A DNA stretch of 64,000 bases from Microbacterium sp. HD4P20 (GCF_019449275.2 NZ_JAHZQZ020000014.1:248001-312000); one strand, 5' to 3'; counted from the first letter of the stretch, positions 1 through 10,353 are shown. The notes: generated by a model not told the origin, from the letters alone. Made by a program: numbers and translations.

Positions 1-1226
1 CCCGGATGCCACCACACGAAGCCGGTCGCGGTCCCCAGTTCGAACGTCACGTACGGCACGAAGCCGCTGATCGTGGCCGCGAGGGCATACGCGAACGAGA
101 GCGCCGAGTAGCGGAAGTTGTCGGGAAAGAGGTCGTTCATGAGCCCGCCGAGCGCCGCCCATGCCATCGTCGGGAGGATGCCGCCGACGATCATCGTCCC
201 CACCAGGATGGGGAAGGTCGCGGACTGCAGCAGGTAGTACATCGGGAACGTGATGAGCAGCGTGCCCAGCGCGCCCCACATCACGACCTTCGCCGAGCCG
301 ATGCGGCTCGCCCAGGCCCCGAACAGCGGGATGGTGATCAGCTGCAGGAGGCCGCCGATGGTGGTCGCGATGAGGAGATCCTGGAAGCTGAACCCGAGCC
401 GTTCCACACCGTAGTTGACCGTATAGGTGTTCATCAGCGAGTAGGAGCCGATGCCCAGCAGCGCCGCCCCGATCGCGATCGCCATCGCCGCGGGGCGCTT
501 GGCGAACATCGTGACGAACGGGATGCGGTCGCGCCGGCCCTCCGCCACGACGCCCTGGAAGACCGGGGTCTCAGAGATCGTGAGCCGCAGGTACAGCGAG
601 ACGGCCAGCAACGGCAGCGCGAGCAGGAACGGAATGCGCCAGCCCCACTCGGCGAGCTGCTCGGCGGGGAGCGCGACCGTCATCACGATGAACACCACGG
701 CGGAGAGGATCGAGCCGACGGGCGACCCGAGCTGCGGGATGGCGGCATAGAACGCTCGCTTGACGGGACCGGAGTGCTCGGTGGCGATGAGGATCGAGCC
801 GCCCCATTCGCCGCCCAACGACAATCCCTGCACGATGCGCAGGAGGATCAGCAGCACGGCGCCGAGCCAGCCGGCTTGCGCGTAGGTGGGGAGCATTCCG
901 ATGAGGCCCGTCGCGACGCCCATGATCCCGATGGTCCACAGCAGTGTCGCTCGTCGGCCCAGGCGGTCGCCCATGTAGCCGAAGAGGATCGCGCCGATCG
1001 GGCGGACGACGAAGGCGACGGCGATCGTGAGGAACGCCACGCTGGTCGCGCCGATCGGGCCCAGAGGGTCGAAGAACAGCGGGCCGACGAAGAACGCCGA
1101 GAAGTACGCGAAAAGGTAGAAGTCGAAGGACTCCAGCGACGTGCCCACCATCGACGCCCACGCGACGCGGCGGGCGGGGGTTGTCGTGGCGGCGGGGGAG
1201 GTGTCGGGAGTAGCGCGGGAGCTCAC
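1..1226 (-). CDS. MFS transporter, metabolite:H+ symporter (MHS) family, 3' end cut by window edge
   Basis: Secondary transporter in the inner membrane that would couple uptake of a small metabolite (MHS members take organic acids, shikimate or proline/betaine) to proton flow; the substrate cannot be read from the sequence. About 408 residues are visible. After a short Thr/Ala/Pro-rich N-terminus come membrane segments beginning SLESFDFYLFAYFSAFFVG. The MFS loop 2-3 motif GYMGDRLGRR and the MHS-typical RIVQGLSLGGEWGGS are both intact. The C-terminal helices lie outside the window. I chose the GTG at 1226 because the ATG at 1151 would remove the segment before the first helix and MHS proteins normally have about 20 residues there. 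No clear Shine-Dalgarno sequence or -10 box is seen. It is divergent from the ileS leader. Confidence 0.85.
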   Translation of the reverse strand, partial: MSSRATPDTSPAATTTPARRVAWASMVGTSLESFDFYLFAYFSAFFVGPLFFDPLGPIGATSVAFLTIAVAFVVRPIGAILFGYMGDRLGRRATLLWTIGIMGVATGLIGMLPTYAQAGWLGAVLLILLRIVQGLSLGGEWGGSILIATEHSGPVKRAFYAAIPQLGSPVGSILSAVVFIVMTVALPAEQLAEWGWRIPFLLALPLLAVSLYLRLTISETPVFQGVVAEGRRDRIPFVTMFAKRPAAMAIAIGAALLGIGSYSLMNTYTVNYGVERLGFSFQDLLIATTIGGLLQLITIPLFGAWASRIGSAKVVMWGALGTLLITFPMYYLLQSATFPILVGTMIVGGILPTMAWAALGGLMNDLFPDNFRYSALSFAYALAATISGFVPYVTFELGTATGFVWWHP

Positions 1227-1297
1227 GGTCGTCAATCTTGGCACGAGTCCAGAAACCACGGAGACCCTCTCATCATTCCCTGCTCGCGCGGCAACGG

Positions 1298-1303
1298 TAG
1301 ACT
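1298..1303 (+). promoter_or_regulatory. -10 box of the ileS leader
   Basis: TAGACT lies about 7 nt before the expected 5' end of the T-box RNA at about 1310. No convincing -35 hexamer is visible, as for most promoters in this window. Confidence 0.5.
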
Positions 1304-1309
1304 CGATGC

Positions 1310-1534
1310 ACCAGCGCTGATCCGGCCATCACCGGGGAGCTCTCGGAAGAACCGGGCCCGTCACGACGAGCCCTTACTAGAACCGAGCGGGGCAGGCCCG
1401 TCACAGCCGCAGTGAAAGAGGGCGGATGCCGGTGGATGGCATCCCGTCAATGCAGGGTGGTACCGCGGTCCGCCGGGAGACATCTCCGGGCAGGTCGTCC
1501 CGGCAGGACGCACACCAGCGAGCACCTGCGAGAG
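1310..1534 (+). promoter_or_regulatory. T-box riboswitch, translational (SD-sequestering) type, tRNA-Ile responsive
   Basis: The conserved T-box core AGGGTGGTACCGCG is at 1454-1467. An isoleucine codon ATC at 1328-1330 sits in a six-base loop closed by CCGG/CCGG (1322-1325 with 1332-1335), as expected for the ultrashort stem I of actinobacterial ileS leaders. Downstream, CGTCC (1496-1500) pairs with GGACG (1506-1510), burying the SD-like AGGA at 1505-1508; there is no U-tract terminator. This is the architecture known for actinobacterial translational T-boxes: uncharged tRNA-Ile binds the core and frees the ribosome site. An oddity is that AGGA lies about 26 nt before the chosen ileS ATG. Confidence 0.9.
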
Positions 1535-4500
1535 ATGATGACCTACCCGAAGCCCTCACCGTTCGGACCGGCAGCCGATCCAGCACCGGTCGTCCCGAGC
1601 CCTCGCTTTCCCGATGTCGAGCGCGAGACGCTGACGTTCTGGGAGGCTGACCAGACCTTCCGCGCCTCGGTCGACCAGCGCGAGGGCGCCGAGGAATGGG
1701 TGTTCTACGACGGCCCCCCGTTCGCCAACGGGCTGCCGCACTATGGTCACCTCCTCACCGGCTACGCGAAGGACCTCTTCCCGCGCTTCCAGACCATGCG
1801 CGGCAAGAAGGTCGACCGTGTGTTCGGGTGGGACACCCACGGCCTTCCGGCCGAGCTGGAGGCGATGAAGCAGCTGGGCATCACCGAGAAGAGCGAGATC
1901 GAGGCGATGGGCGTCGCGGCGTTCAACGCCAAGGCGCGGGAGTCGGTGCTGGCCTACACGCGCGAGTGGGAGGACTACGTCACGCGCCAGGCGCGCTGGG
2001 TCGACTTCGAGCGCGGCTACAAGACCCTCAACGTCTCCTACATGGAGTCAGTGCTGTGGGCGTTCAAGACGCTGTACGAGAGGGGCCTGGCCTACGAGGG
2101 CTACCGCGTGCTGCCCTACTGCTGGCGCGACGAGACGCCGCTCTCGGCGCATGAGCTGCGTATGGACGACGACGTATACAAGATGCGGCAAGACCCCTCG
2201 GTCACGGTGACCTTCCCGCTCGTCGGTCTGAAGGCCGAGGCGCTCGGGCTCACCGGCGTGCGTGCCCTCGCGTGGACGACGACCCCGTGGACCCTGCCCA
2301 CGAACCTCGCCCTCGCTGTGGGCCCCGAGGTCCGCTACGCCGTGGTCCCCGGCGGCCCGAACGGCGCCGCCGACGTGCACCACACCGCCGACGGGCAGGC
2401 CGACGAGCCCGAAGAGGCGTACGCCCACCGCTACCTGCTGGCCGAGGAGCTGCTGGGCAACTATGCCAAGGATCTCGGCTACGACTCGCCCGAGGCGGCA
2501 CGTGCGGCGGTCGTGCAGACCGTCCAGGGCACAGAACTCGCAGACGTCGCCTACGACCGGTTGTTCGACTACTACGCGGATGCTGACACGTGGGGCACCC
2601 AGAACGCCTGGCGCATCCTCGTCGACGACTACGTGACCACTGCGGACGGCACCGGGGTCGTACACCAGGCCCCGGCGTTCGGCGAGGATGACCAGCGGGT
2701 GACCGAGGCCGCCGGCATCCCGCTCATCATGAGCCTCGACGACGGCGGCCGGTTCCTGCCGCAGGTGACGGATGTCGCCGGAGAGCTGTGGATGGATGCC
2801 AACCGGCCTCTCATCAGGCAGCTGCGCCAGGACGGGCGGCTGCTGCGCGAGGCGAGCTACGAGCACTCGTATCCGCACTGCTGGCGATGCCGGAATCCCC
2901 TCATCTACCGCGCGGTGTCGAGCTGGTTCGTTCGCGTGACCGAGGTCAAGGACCGGCTGCTGGCAGGCAACGAGCAGATCACGTGGGTCCCCGAGAACGT
3001 CAAGCACGGACAGTTCGGCAAGTGGCTCGAGGGCGCGCGCGACTGGTCGATCAGCCGCAACCGCTACTGGGGCTCGCCGATCCCGATCTGGAAGAGCGAC
3101 GACCCCGAGCACCCGCGCATCGACGTGTACGGGTCTCTCGAAGAGATCGAGCGCGACTTCGGGCGCCTGCCGCGCAATGCCGAGGGCGAGGTCGATCTGC
3201 ACCGCCCCTTCATCGACGACCTGACGCGCCCGAACCCGGACGACCCCACGGGTCGCTCCACGATGCGGCGCATCGAGGACGTGTTCGACGTCTGGTTCGA
3301 CTCCGGGTCCATGCCGTACGCGCAGGTGCACTACCCGTTCGAGAACCAGGAATGGTTCGACGAGCACGCGCCGGCCGACTTCATCGTGGAGTACATCGGA
3401 CAGACGCGCGGCTGGTTCTACGTCATGCACGTGCTGTCGACGGCGCTGTTCGACCGTCCGGCCTTCACGGGGGTGTCGTGCCACGGCATCATCCTGGGCA
3501 ATGACGGATTCAAGGCGTCCAAGTCCCGGGGCAACTATCCCGACGTGTACGAGACGTTCGATTCGGACGGCTCGGATGCCACGCGCTGGTTCCTCATGGC
3601 CAGCAACGTCCTGCGCGGCGGGAATCTCATCGTCACGGCGGAGGGCATCCGTGCGGGCGTGCGCGAGTTCATGCTGCCGCTGTGGAACGCGTGGTACTTC
3701 TTCGCGACCTACGCGAACGCCTCCGGCTCACGCGGGTACGAGGCCTCCTGGCGCACAGACTCCACCGATGTGCTCGACCGGTACATCCTGGCGCTCACGG
3801 GCGACCTCGTGCGTGAGGTCGCAGCAGACCTCGACGGCCTGGACTCGACGATGGCGGCGGCGAAGCTTCGAGACTTCGCCGAAGCGCTGACGAACTGGTA
3901 CATCCGGCGCTCTCGTGACCGCTTCTGGGTCGGCGTGACCGACGATCCGAAGAGCCGCGAGGCGTTCGACACCCTCTACACCGTGCTCGAGACGCTCACG
4001 CGCGTGGCGGCGCCGCTCATCCCGCTCGTGTCCGAGAAGGTCTGGCGGGGTCTGACCGGTGGACGCAGCGTGCACCTGCAGGACTGGCCGGATGCGTCGG
4101 CGTACCCTGCCGCCGACGACATCCGCGCCGCGATGGACGCCGTCCGGCAGGCATCCAGTGTCGCGAACGCCCTGCGCAAGAAGGAGGGCAAGCGCGTGCG
4201 TCTTCCGCTTTCGAAGCTGACGGTGGCGATGACGGATGCCGCGTCCCTCGCACAGTTCGAAGGGATCCTGCGCGACGAGCTCAACGTCAAGGCGGTCGAG
4301 CTCGTCGAGCTCGGCGACGACGTCGCGCAGCGCTACGGAATCACCAGCCGCTTGTCGGTGAACGCGCGTGCGGCCGGGCCCCGCCTGGGCAAGCAGGTCC
4401 AGCACGTCATCGCCGGTGCGAGGGCAGGTGTCTGGGAGGAGAAGGACGGCGTCGTCGTGGTCGACGGCATCGAGTTGCACGAGGGCGAGTACGAACTCAC

Positions 4501-4909
4501 CCTCGAGGCAGGCGGTGTCGATGAGGGAACCGCGATCGCGCTGCTCGATGAAGGAGGGTTCGTGCTGCTGGACACCACCACGACACCGGATCTGGAGGCC
4601 GAGGGCCTCGCACGTGACATCATCCGAGCGGTGCAGGACACCCGCAAGGCCGCCGGGTTCGATGTGAGCGACCGCATCAGGCTGGAGCTGGCATTCGACG
4701 ACGTCGAGGATCGCGTCGCGGTGGAGTCCGCGTTCGATGCAGCCGGCGTCGCGAGCGAGACGCTCGCCGTGGAGCACTCGCTCTACGGCCCCCGCGGCAG
4801 CCGCCCCGTCACGCCGGCTCCGGAGCACGTGGCATCCTTCGACGCCGGCGCCTTCGCCAATTCGGGTCCGTTCGAGGTGGCCGTCACGAGGGTCGAGGCG
4901 AACGCATGA
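1535..4909 (+). CDS. ileS: Isoleucyl-tRNA synthetase
   Basis: Charges tRNA-Ile with isoleucine in the cytoplasm. The protein has 1124 residues, long for a bacterial IleRS and in the range of the eukaryote-like (type 2) enzymes common in Actinobacteria. The class I signature HIGH appears as HYGH in the segment [20 protein letters not shown], and the KMSKS loop as KASKS in [13 protein letters not shown]. The CP1 editing domain lies between them, and a CWRC cluster sits in the middle of the protein. Start codon: ATG at 1535 or the adjacent ATG at 1538; upstream in-frame codons fall inside the T-box. The 3' end overlaps folC by ATGA. Expression is expected to rise when uncharged tRNA-Ile accumulates. 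Confidence 0.96.
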   Translation: MMTYPKPSPFGPAADPAPVVPSPRFPDVERETLTFWEADQTFRASVDQREGAEEWVFYDGPPFANGLPHYGHLLTGYAKDLFPRFQTMRGKKVDRVFGWDTHGLPAELEAMKQLGITEKSEIEAMGVAAFNAKARESVLAYTREWEDYVTRQARWVDFERGYKTLNVSYMESVLWAFKTLYERGLAYEGYRVLPYCWRDETPLSAHELRMDDDVYKMRQDPSVTVTFPLVGLKAEALGLTGVRALAWTTTPWTLPTNLALAVGPEVRYAVVPGGPNGAADVHHTADGQADEPEEAYAHRYLLAEELLGNYAKDLGYDSPEAARAAVVQTVQGTELADVAYDRLFDYYADADTWGTQNAWRILVDDYVTTADGTGVVHQAPAFGEDDQRVTEAAGIPLIMSLDDGGRFLPQVTDVAGELWMDANRPLIRQLRQDGRLLREASYEHSYPHCWRCRNPLIYRAVSSWFVRVTEVKDRLLAGNEQITWVPENVKHGQFGKWLEGARDWSISRNRYWGSPIPIWKSDDPEHPRIDVYGSLEEIERDFGRLPRNAEGEVDLHRPFIDDLTRPNPDDPTGRSTMRRIEDVFDVWFDSGSMPYAQVHYPFENQEWFDEHAPADFIVEYIGQTRGWFYVMHVLSTALFDRPAFTGVSCHGIILGNDGFKASKSRGNYPDVYETFDSDGSDATRWFLMASNVLRGGNLIVTAEGIRAGVREFMLPLWNAWYFFATYANASGSRGYEASWRTDSTDVLDRYILALTGDLVREVAADLDGLDSTMAAAKLRDFAEALTNWYIRRSRDRFWVGVTDDPKSREAFDTLYTVLETLTRVAAPLIPLVSEKVWRGLTGGRSVHLQDWPDASAYPAADDIRAAMDAVRQASSVANALRKKEGKRVRLPLSKLTVAMTDAASLAQFEGILRDELNVKAVELVELGDDVAQRYGITSRLSVNARAAGPRLGKQVQHVIAGARAGVWEEKDGVVVVDGIELHEGEYELTLEAGGVDEGTAIALLDEGGFVLLDTTTTPDLEAEGLARDIIRAVQDTRKAAGFDVSDRIRLELAFDDVEDRVAVESAFDAAGVASETLAVEHSLYGPRGSRPVTPAPEHVASFDAGAFANSGPFEVAVTRVEANA

Positions 4910-6264
4910 CCGACCGCGATCGCGCCCGCGCCGACGCCGTCTACGCCGCGCTGCTGGAACGCCAGGGCGAGCGCTGGGTGCAGCCGCGCGTCGAGCGCAC
5001 CCGGCGCGTCCTCGAGCTGCTGGACGACCCGCAGCGGACCTACCGCGTCGTCCACGTCACGGGGACCAATGGCAAGACCTCTACGAGCCGCGTGATCGAG
5101 AGCCTCATCCGTGCCCACGGCCTGAGGACGGGACTGTTCACCAGCCCGCATCTCGAACGCTTCACGGAGCGGATCATGGTCGACGGCGAGCCGATCTCGG
5201 ACGCGGCCGTGGCCGATGCGTGGGACGAGATCTCTCCTTTCGTCGACCTCGTCGACGCGGAGCTTGCCGCTGCGGACGATGCCGCACTGACGTTCTTCGA
5301 GCTGCTCACGGTTCTTGCGTTCGTGGCCTTCGCCGATGCCCCGATCGATGTGCTGGTGCTGGAAGTCGGCATGGGCGGCTCGTGGGACTCCACCAATACC
5401 GCCGACGGCGACGTCGCGGTCTTCACCCCGATCGACATGGACCACGCCGATCGCCTCGGCGACACCATCTCCGAGATCGCCGCCGTGAAGGCCGGGATCA
5501 TCAAGGACGGGGCCGCGGCTGTCTCGGCGCGGCAGAACCCCGCAGCCGAGGCGGAACTTCGGCGGGCCGCCGCTGAGCGGGGCGCGACGATCGCGTTCGA
5601 GGGCGAAGGATTCGCTCTGGCTCAGCAGCGCCTGGCGGTCGGTGGCCAACTGATCAGCGTCCGCGGACTCGCCGGCGTCTACGACGACGAGTATCTGCCG
5701 ATGTACGGCGCGCACCAGGGGTTCAACGCCACCCTCGCCATCGCCGCGGTGGAGTCGCTCCTCGGAGGAGGCACCCAGCCCATCTCGGGGGAAGTGCTCG
5801 CGGAGGGCCTCGGCGGCGTGACCTCTCCGGGTCGCCTGCAGTTGGTCGGCGCGAGCCCCACGGTCGTCGTGGACGCCGCGCACAACCCTCACGGTGCGCG
5901 CGCGCTCGTGGCCGCGCTGCAGGAAGCGTTCGACTTCGACGAGTGGGGCATGGTGCTGGGCGTGCTCTCCGACAAGGACGCCGACGGGATCGTCGCCGAA
6001 CTGGCACCCGTGGCCGCGCACGTGTTCGCCACCGCGCCGGACTCCGAACGCGCCAACGACGCGGACGCGATCGCCGACCTGGCTGAGGCCCGCGGCGTTC
6101 CCGTCACCGTGCACACCGACCTTGCCGATGCCGCGGAGTCCGCGCGGGAATGGGCGGCGGCATCCGAACGTCGCGCGGTGGTGATCGCCGGTTCCGTCGT
6201 GCTCGCCGGCGAGGCACTCGCGCTGTCGTCCGCCGAGGACTGGAAGAGCGGGTGGGCGCGGTGA
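4906..6264 (+). CDS. folC: Dihydrofolate synthase / folylpolyglutamate synthase
   Basis: Adds glutamate to dihydropteroate and then to reduced folates using ATP. The 452-residue length is normal for the bifunctional enzyme. The Mur-ligase-type P-loop GTNGKTS is at residues 53-59, followed by the substrate-contact segment [12 protein letters not shown], the segment [13 protein letters not shown], and the C-terminal ligase-domain motif [14 protein letters not shown]. It is translationally coupled to ileS by ATGA and its own stop overlaps the next gene (GTGA). The window also holds pabB (23.7 kb), which makes the p-aminobenzoate half of folate, but the two are unlinked. Confidence 0.95.
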   Translation: MTDRDRARADAVYAALLERQGERWVQPRVERTRRVLELLDDPQRTYRVVHVTGTNGKTSTSRVIESLIRAHGLRTGLFTSPHLERFTERIMVDGEPISDAAVADAWDEISPFVDLVDAELAAADDAALTFFELLTVLAFVAFADAPIDVLVLEVGMGGSWDSTNTADGDVAVFTPIDMDHADRLGDTISEIAAVKAGIIKDGAAAVSARQNPAAEAELRRAAAERGATIAFEGEGFALAQQRLAVGGQLISVRGLAGVYDDEYLPMYGAHQGFNATLAIAAVESLLGGGTQPISGEVLAEGLGGVTSPGRLQLVGASPTVVVDAAHNPHGARALVAALQEAFDFDEWGMVLGVLSDKDADGIVAELAPVAAHVFATAPDSERANDADAIADLAEARGVPVTVHTDLADAAESAREWAAASERRAVVIAGSVVLAGEALALSSAEDWKSGWAR

Positions 6265-6656
6265 CCGCCGCGGCCGAGCGGCCACGGCGGGCGCGTGGGG
6301 CGGCGGAGTCGCTGGGGGCCATCGTGCTCGGATTCGAGTCGATGATCGCGTTCCTCGCCGGTCTCGTCATCTACGGCCTGCGGGCGCTGCCCGAACCGAT
6401 CGCGCCGTGGTGGGGGATCGTCGGCGGTGCCGTGCTCGCCGTCACCATGATCCTCACCGCGCGAGTGCTTCGCCATCGGTGGGGTATCGCGCTCGGATGG
6501 TTCCTGCAGCTCGTCGTGGCGCTCGGTGCGCTCCTCGTGCCGGCGCTCGCCCTCGTCGCCCTCATTTTCGGAGGCATGTATGCGTATGCGACGATCAAAG
6601 GAGCCTCGCTCGACCGCCGCAATGCGCAGCGGGCGACGGATCCCCCCACGTCCTGA
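6261..6656 (+). CDS. DUF4233 integral membrane protein
   Basis: Small membrane protein of about 131 residues with three to four predicted helices (from GAIVLGFESMIAFLAGLVIYG onward) and a short basic tail. It matches the actinobacterial DUF4233 family, regularly found between folC and ndk; no function is known. The start is probably the GTG at 6261 that overlaps the folC stop (GTGA); an in-frame GTG at 6252 is an alternative because GGAAGAG lies just before it. The conserved position suggests co-transcription with folC and ndk rather than a folate role. Confidence 0.8.
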   Translation: MTAAAERPRRARGAAESLGAIVLGFESMIAFLAGLVIYGLRALPEPIAPWWGIVGGAVLAVTMILTARVLRHRWGIALGWFLQLVVALGALLVPALALVALIFGGMYAYATIKGASLDRRNAQRATDPPTS

Positions 6657-6696
6657 ACACCCTCGACTGTGCCGGTGACGGCGAACGGAGACACCC

Positions 6697-7113
6697 ATGG
6701 CAACCGAAGAGACCCTCGTCCTCGTCAAGCCCGACGGCGTTGCGCGCGGGCTGACCGGCGCGATCCTCGCCCGCATCGAGGCGAAGGGCTATGCACTCGT
6801 CGACATCCGCCTGGTCGAGCCGGACCGCGAGCGGCTCGAGCGTCATTACGCCGAGCACGCGGGCAAGCCGTTCTACGAGCCACTCGTCGAGTTCATGATG
6901 TCGGGGCCCTCGGTCGCGATCCGACTCGCGGGCAACCGCGTCATCGAGGGCTTCCGCTCTCTCGCGGGCACGACCGACCCCACGACCGCCGCCCCGGGAA
7001 CGATCCGCGGCGACTTCGGCCGTGACTGGGGGCTGAAGGTCCAGCAGAACCTCGTGCACGGCTCCGACAGCCCGGAGTCCGCTGCGCGTGAGCTCGAGAT
7101 CTGGTTCCGCTGA
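6697..7113 (+). CDS. ndk: Nucleoside diphosphate kinase
   Basis: Transfers the gamma phosphate of ATP to NDPs through a phosphohistidine. The 138-residue protein has the full family pattern: ETLVLVKPDGVARGL at the start and the catalytic NLVHGSDSPESA with His121. ATG at 6697 follows GGAG at suitable spacing. It sits 40 nt after the DUF4233 gene and faces the VKOR-like gene with only 15 nt between stop codons. Confidence 0.97.
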   Translation: MATEETLVLVKPDGVARGLTGAILARIEAKGYALVDIRLVEPDRERLERHYAEHAGKPFYEPLVEFMMSGPSVAIRLAGNRVIEGFRSLAGTTDPTTAAPGTIRGDFGRDWGLKVQQNLVHGSDSPESAARELEIWFR

Positions 7114-7128
7114 CCTTGCACCCAGGAC

Positions 7129-7731
7129 TCAGAATGCGCGCCCGAGCACGTCCAGCTGCAGTTGGGCGAGGACGGCGATGATCGCGTAGCTCACCACCGT
7201 GATGAGCGGCATCCATCCCATCAGCCGCTCCGCGGCGCGACGGACGCCGACCGGCGCGGGCAGCAGGCCCGCCCGTAGCACGTGCAGCGTCACGGCATAG
7301 AACGTCGGGATCGTGACCGCCCACGTCACCATGCACCAGGGGCACAGCGTGCCGAGCACGAACAGGCTCTGGAAGATGAGCCAGCACACGAAGCCGAAGG
7401 CGAACAGCAGTCCCAGGGCAAACAGCAGCCAGAACCAGCGAGCGAAGCGGGCGCGGGCCAGAAGCGCCATGCCGACCACGACCGGGGCGACCCAGCCCGT
7501 GATCCCCAGGATCGGGTTGGGGAAGCCGAAGAGGCTGCCCTGCCAGGATTCGAGGTTCGCAGAGCACTGCACCAGCGAGTTGAAGTCGCACGAGGCTATG
7601 GCGTTCGGGTCGGCCAGCTTGTGCAGACGCTCCATCAGGAGGGTGAACGCCGCCCACCAGCCGATGACCCCGGCGAGCACCAGCCACACGGCGAGCACGG
7701 TGGGACGGGTGTGGGTCTGACGCTCGGGCAT
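7129..7731 (-). CDS. Vitamin K epoxide reductase (VKOR) family membrane protein
   Basis: A quinone-linked thiol oxidase that re-oxidises DsbA-like partners is the known role of bacterial VKORs. The 200-residue protein has four to five helices, the loop cysteines Cys48 and Cys56 (SCDFNSLVQC) and the active-site CPWC at 130-133 before the last helices. There is no fused thioredoxin domain. The start ATG at 7731 is preceded by CATAAT with a 7-nt gap, so the mRNA is probably leaderless. A DsbA-like protein is encoded at 51.2 kb but is not linked to it. Confidence 0.9.
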   Translation of the reverse strand: MPERQTHTRPTVLAVWLVLAGVIGWWAAFTLLMERLHKLADPNAIASCDFNSLVQCSANLESWQGSLFGFPNPILGITGWVAPVVVGMALLARARFARWFWLLFALGLLFAFGFVCWLIFQSLFVLGTLCPWCMVTWAVTIPTFYAVTLHVLRAGLLPAPVGVRRAAERLMGWMPLITVVSYAIIAVLAQLQLDVLGRAF

Positions 7732-8055
7732 GCTTCGGATTATGGCATCGAGGGCTGGGCGGATGCCGCGTCGCGGGGCCGCCGCGGGCGGACGGCCGGC
7801 GGAGTGAGACTCCCGGCGTGCCGTGAATGAGCAATCCGGCGGGGGAAGTGCGATAATGGGGCTCGATGACGCGCGGCCGCGCCGCGATGAGCATCACCGA
7901 AGACTTCAGGGCGATGGACGCCCGTGGCAGCGAGAACATCCGCCCAACGCAGGATTCCGCTGCAGACCGAGTGAGTTCGCGGCACCGCAGGTGCGGCGCC
8001 GCACGAGATTTCGCCGGGCGGCGCGCGGTGCCGCCCCGCAGGGAGTGCGCCAGTG
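7732..8055 (+). promoter_or_regulatory. Intergenic region: promoter and long 5' leader of the RNase E/G gene
   Basis: The stretch holds no convincing gene. An extended -10, TGCGATAAT, ends at 7857, which would start the RNA near 7864 and leave an untranslated leader of about 190 nt with several GC-rich inverted segments (for example GCGCGGCCGCGC near 7870). In enterobacteria the rne leader is the target of autoregulation by RNase E; a similar use here is only an inference. A 102-codon open frame at 7866-8174 runs into the real gene in another frame and looks non-coding. Confidence 0.45.
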
Positions 8056-10353
8056 ATGGCAGATGGAAACGATTCAGACCTCAATGCTCAGACCGATTCG
8101 GGTGCTCCGCTGACGACGGAGCAACCGGAGACGCCGCTGACGGAGCATTTCGAGGAGCCGAAGTCTCTCGCTGAGGAGCCGCAGACTCCCACTGAGGAGC
8201 CGCAGACTCCCGCTGAGGAGCCGCAGACTCCCGCCGATGAGCCGGCGACGGCCGCGAGCGAACCGGCGACCGCCGACGAGCCGCGAGCCGAGCAGCCCTC
8301 CGAGGAGGACGCCGACCCTTCGCAGCCGCTCACCGCGGTGAGTCTGGGCCTGCTCCCTGAGGACTTCGTGTCCGCGGTGTCGACTCAGCTCCACTTCTAC
8401 GCACCCGAGATTCCCCCTCTTCCGCCGTTGCCTGCAGGGGCAGTCGAGCCGGAGGCAGAGCCTGCGTCGCCCGGCGCATCGCGCCGTCGCAACCGACGCC
8501 GCGGGGGAGAGGGCAAGGAAGAGGCATCCGCCCCCGACGAAGGCCACCCGCGCAAGCGCGCAGTGGAGCTGATCACCGAACCGCAGCGCATCAAGGGCTC
8601 CACCCGCCTGGAGGCCAAGAAGCAGCGGCGCCGTGACGGACGCGAGGCGGGTCGCCGGCGCGCCGTGGTCACCGAGGCCGAGTTCCTGGCGCGCCGTGAG
8701 GCCGTCGATCGCGCGATGATCGTGCGCTCGCGCAACGGGCGCATCCAGATCGCGGTGCAGGAGGACAACGTGCTCGTCGAGCACTACGTCGCCCGCAACC
8801 AGGACGCGTCGCTCATCGGCAATGTCTACCTGGGGCGCGTGCAGAACGTGCTGCCCAGCATGGAGGCCGCCTTCGTCGACATCGGCCGCGGCCGCAACGC
8901 CGTGCTGTACTCGGGAGAGGTCGACTGGGACGCCGTCGAGACCGGCAATCAGCCGCGGCGCATCGAGCTCGCGCTCAAGACCGGCGACAAAGTGCTCGTG
9001 CAGGTCACGAAGGACCCCATCGGGCACAAGGGTGCGCGCCTGACGAGCCAGATCTCACTTCCGGGCCGCTACCTCGTGTACGTGCCCGGCGGCGCGATGA
9101 ACGGCATCTCGCGAAAGCTGCCCGACACCGAGCGTGCTCGGCTGAAGAAGATCCTCAAGGAGGTGCTGCCGGAGTCGTCGGGCGTCATCGTCCGCACGGC
9201 CGCCGAAGGCGCGACCGAGGACCAGCTCACGCGCGATGTACAGCGCCTCACGAATCAGTGGGAGCACATCAGCAAGCAGATCGAGACCATCCAGGCGCCC
9301 GCACTGCTGCATTCCGAGCCCGACCTGCTGGTCAAGATCGTGCGAGATGTCTTCAACGAAGACTTCACGAAGATGCTGATCCAGGGCGACGATGCGCATC
9401 ACACGATCACGAAGTACCTCGAGTCCGTCGCTCCGGATCTGCTCGACCGTGTCGAGCGCTACGACGGCGACCAGGACCCGTTCGACGAGTTCCGCGTGAC
9501 CGAGCAGATCGAGAAGGCTCTGGATCGCAAGGTCTGGCTGCCCTCGGGCGGTTCGCTCGTCATCGACCGCACCGAGGCGATGACCGTGGTCGACGTCAAC
9601 ACCGGCAAGTTCGTGGGTTCGGGCGGCAACCTCGAAGAGACGGTCACGAAGAACAACCTCGAGGCCGCCGAAGAGATCGTCCGTCAGCTACGCCTTCGCG
9701 ACATCGGCGGCATCATCGTCGTGGACTTCATCGACATGGTGCTGGAGTCGAACCGCGACCTCGTGCTGCGACGGCTCGTGGAGTGCCTCAGTCGCGACCG
9801 CACGAAGCACCAGGTCGCCGAGGTCACGTCGCTCGGTCTGGTGCAGATGACGCGCAAGAAGCTGGGCCTGGGCCTCCTCGAGACCTTCAGCGAGCCGTGC
9901 GAGGTCTGCGCGGGCCGCGGAGTGATCGTGCATCACGACCCCGTCGTCAAGCACCGCCCGACAGGCGGGGGCGGAAGCTCTTCGTCCGGACGCCGCAACC
10001 GGGGCGGCTCGACGCCGCCGACGGGTGGCTCGAACGGCACCCATGTGATCACCGAGGGCGTCAAGTCGGCGCTCGCCCAGATCGCGGCCTCCACGATCCA
10101 TCACGGTGAAGAAGCGGTCGCTCCGGTGGAGCCCGCGGTCGAAGAGCCCGTCGTGGAGCGTCCGAAGAAGGCGCGCAAGAAGCGATCGGATGCCGGGGCC
10201 AAGACTCCCAGGACCGAGAAGGACCTGCTTCTTGACTCGGTGCTCAACGCCCTGCCCGAGCCGAAGGCACCCGGTCAGGGCCGGGCGCGCCGCCGGGTGA
10301 CGACTGCCGCCTTGACCGGGACTCCGGTCTCGCACACTCCCGCGGAAGACTGA
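8056..10353 (+). CDS. rne: Ribonuclease E/G family endoribonuclease
   Basis: Endonuclease that initiates mRNA decay and processes stable RNA. The protein has 765 residues: an acidic, repeat-rich N-terminal arm (about 1-200) with three EEPQTP repeats, an S1 RNA-binding domain (about 255-330, NVYLGRVQNVLPSMEAAFVD), the catalytic DNase-I-like part with metal ligands Asp513 (VVDVNTG) and Asp557 (IIVVDFIDM), and the zinc-link CEVCAGRG (Cys615, Cys618). A low-complexity basic C-terminal tail follows. N- and C-terminal extensions around the central catalytic domain are the actinobacterial layout. The ATG at 8056 is chosen over the preceding GTG because GGGAG at 8041-8045 is spaced for it. Confidence 0.95.
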   Translation: MADGNDSDLNAQTDSGAPLTTEQPETPLTEHFEEPKSLAEEPQTPTEEPQTPAEEPQTPADEPATAASEPATADEPRAEQPSEEDADPSQPLTAVSLGLLPEDFVSAVSTQLHFYAPEIPPLPPLPAGAVEPEAEPASPGASRRRNRRRGGEGKEEASAPDEGHPRKRAVELITEPQRIKGSTRLEAKKQRRRDGREAGRRRAVVTEAEFLARREAVDRAMIVRSRNGRIQIAVQEDNVLVEHYVARNQDASLIGNVYLGRVQNVLPSMEAAFVDIGRGRNAVLYSGEVDWDAVETGNQPRRIELALKTGDKVLVQVTKDPIGHKGARLTSQISLPGRYLVYVPGGAMNGISRKLPDTERARLKKILKEVLPESSGVIVRTAAEGATEDQLTRDVQRLTNQWEHISKQIETIQAPALLHSEPDLLVKIVRDVFNEDFTKMLIQGDDAHHTITKYLESVAPDLLDRVERYDGDQDPFDEFRVTEQIEKALDRKVWLPSGGSLVIDRTEAMTVVDVNTGKFVGSGGNLEETVTKNNLEAAEEIVRQLRLRDIGGIIVVDFIDMVLESNRDLVLRRLVECLSRDRTKHQVAEVTSLGLVQMTRKKLGLGLLETFSEPCEVCAGRGVIVHHDPVVKHRPTGGGGSSSSGRRNRGGSTPPTGGSNGTHVITEGVKSALAQIAASTIHHGEEAVAPVEPAVEEPVVERPKKARKKRSDAGAKTPRTEKDLLLDSVLNALPEPKAPGQGRARRRVTTAALTGTPVSHTPAED
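8170..8232 (+). repeat. Three tandem 21-bp repeats inside the RNase E/G gene
   Basis: Three consecutive units (8170-8190, 8191-8211, 8212-8232) are nearly identical and each encodes a seven-residue unit ending EEPQTP. They lie in the disordered acidic N-terminal arm, so copy number could vary without breaking the frame. Confidence 0.9.

Noticed and set aside
6..1415. Plus-strand open frame of 469 codons opposite the transporter gene
   Set aside because: Arg/Asp/Glu/His-rich composition typical of the antisense of a membrane-protein gene; the minus strand encodes a clear MHS transporter.
7866..8174. Possible small gene in the rne leader
   Set aside because: No ribosome site, runs into rne in another frame, and becomes Arg-rich.
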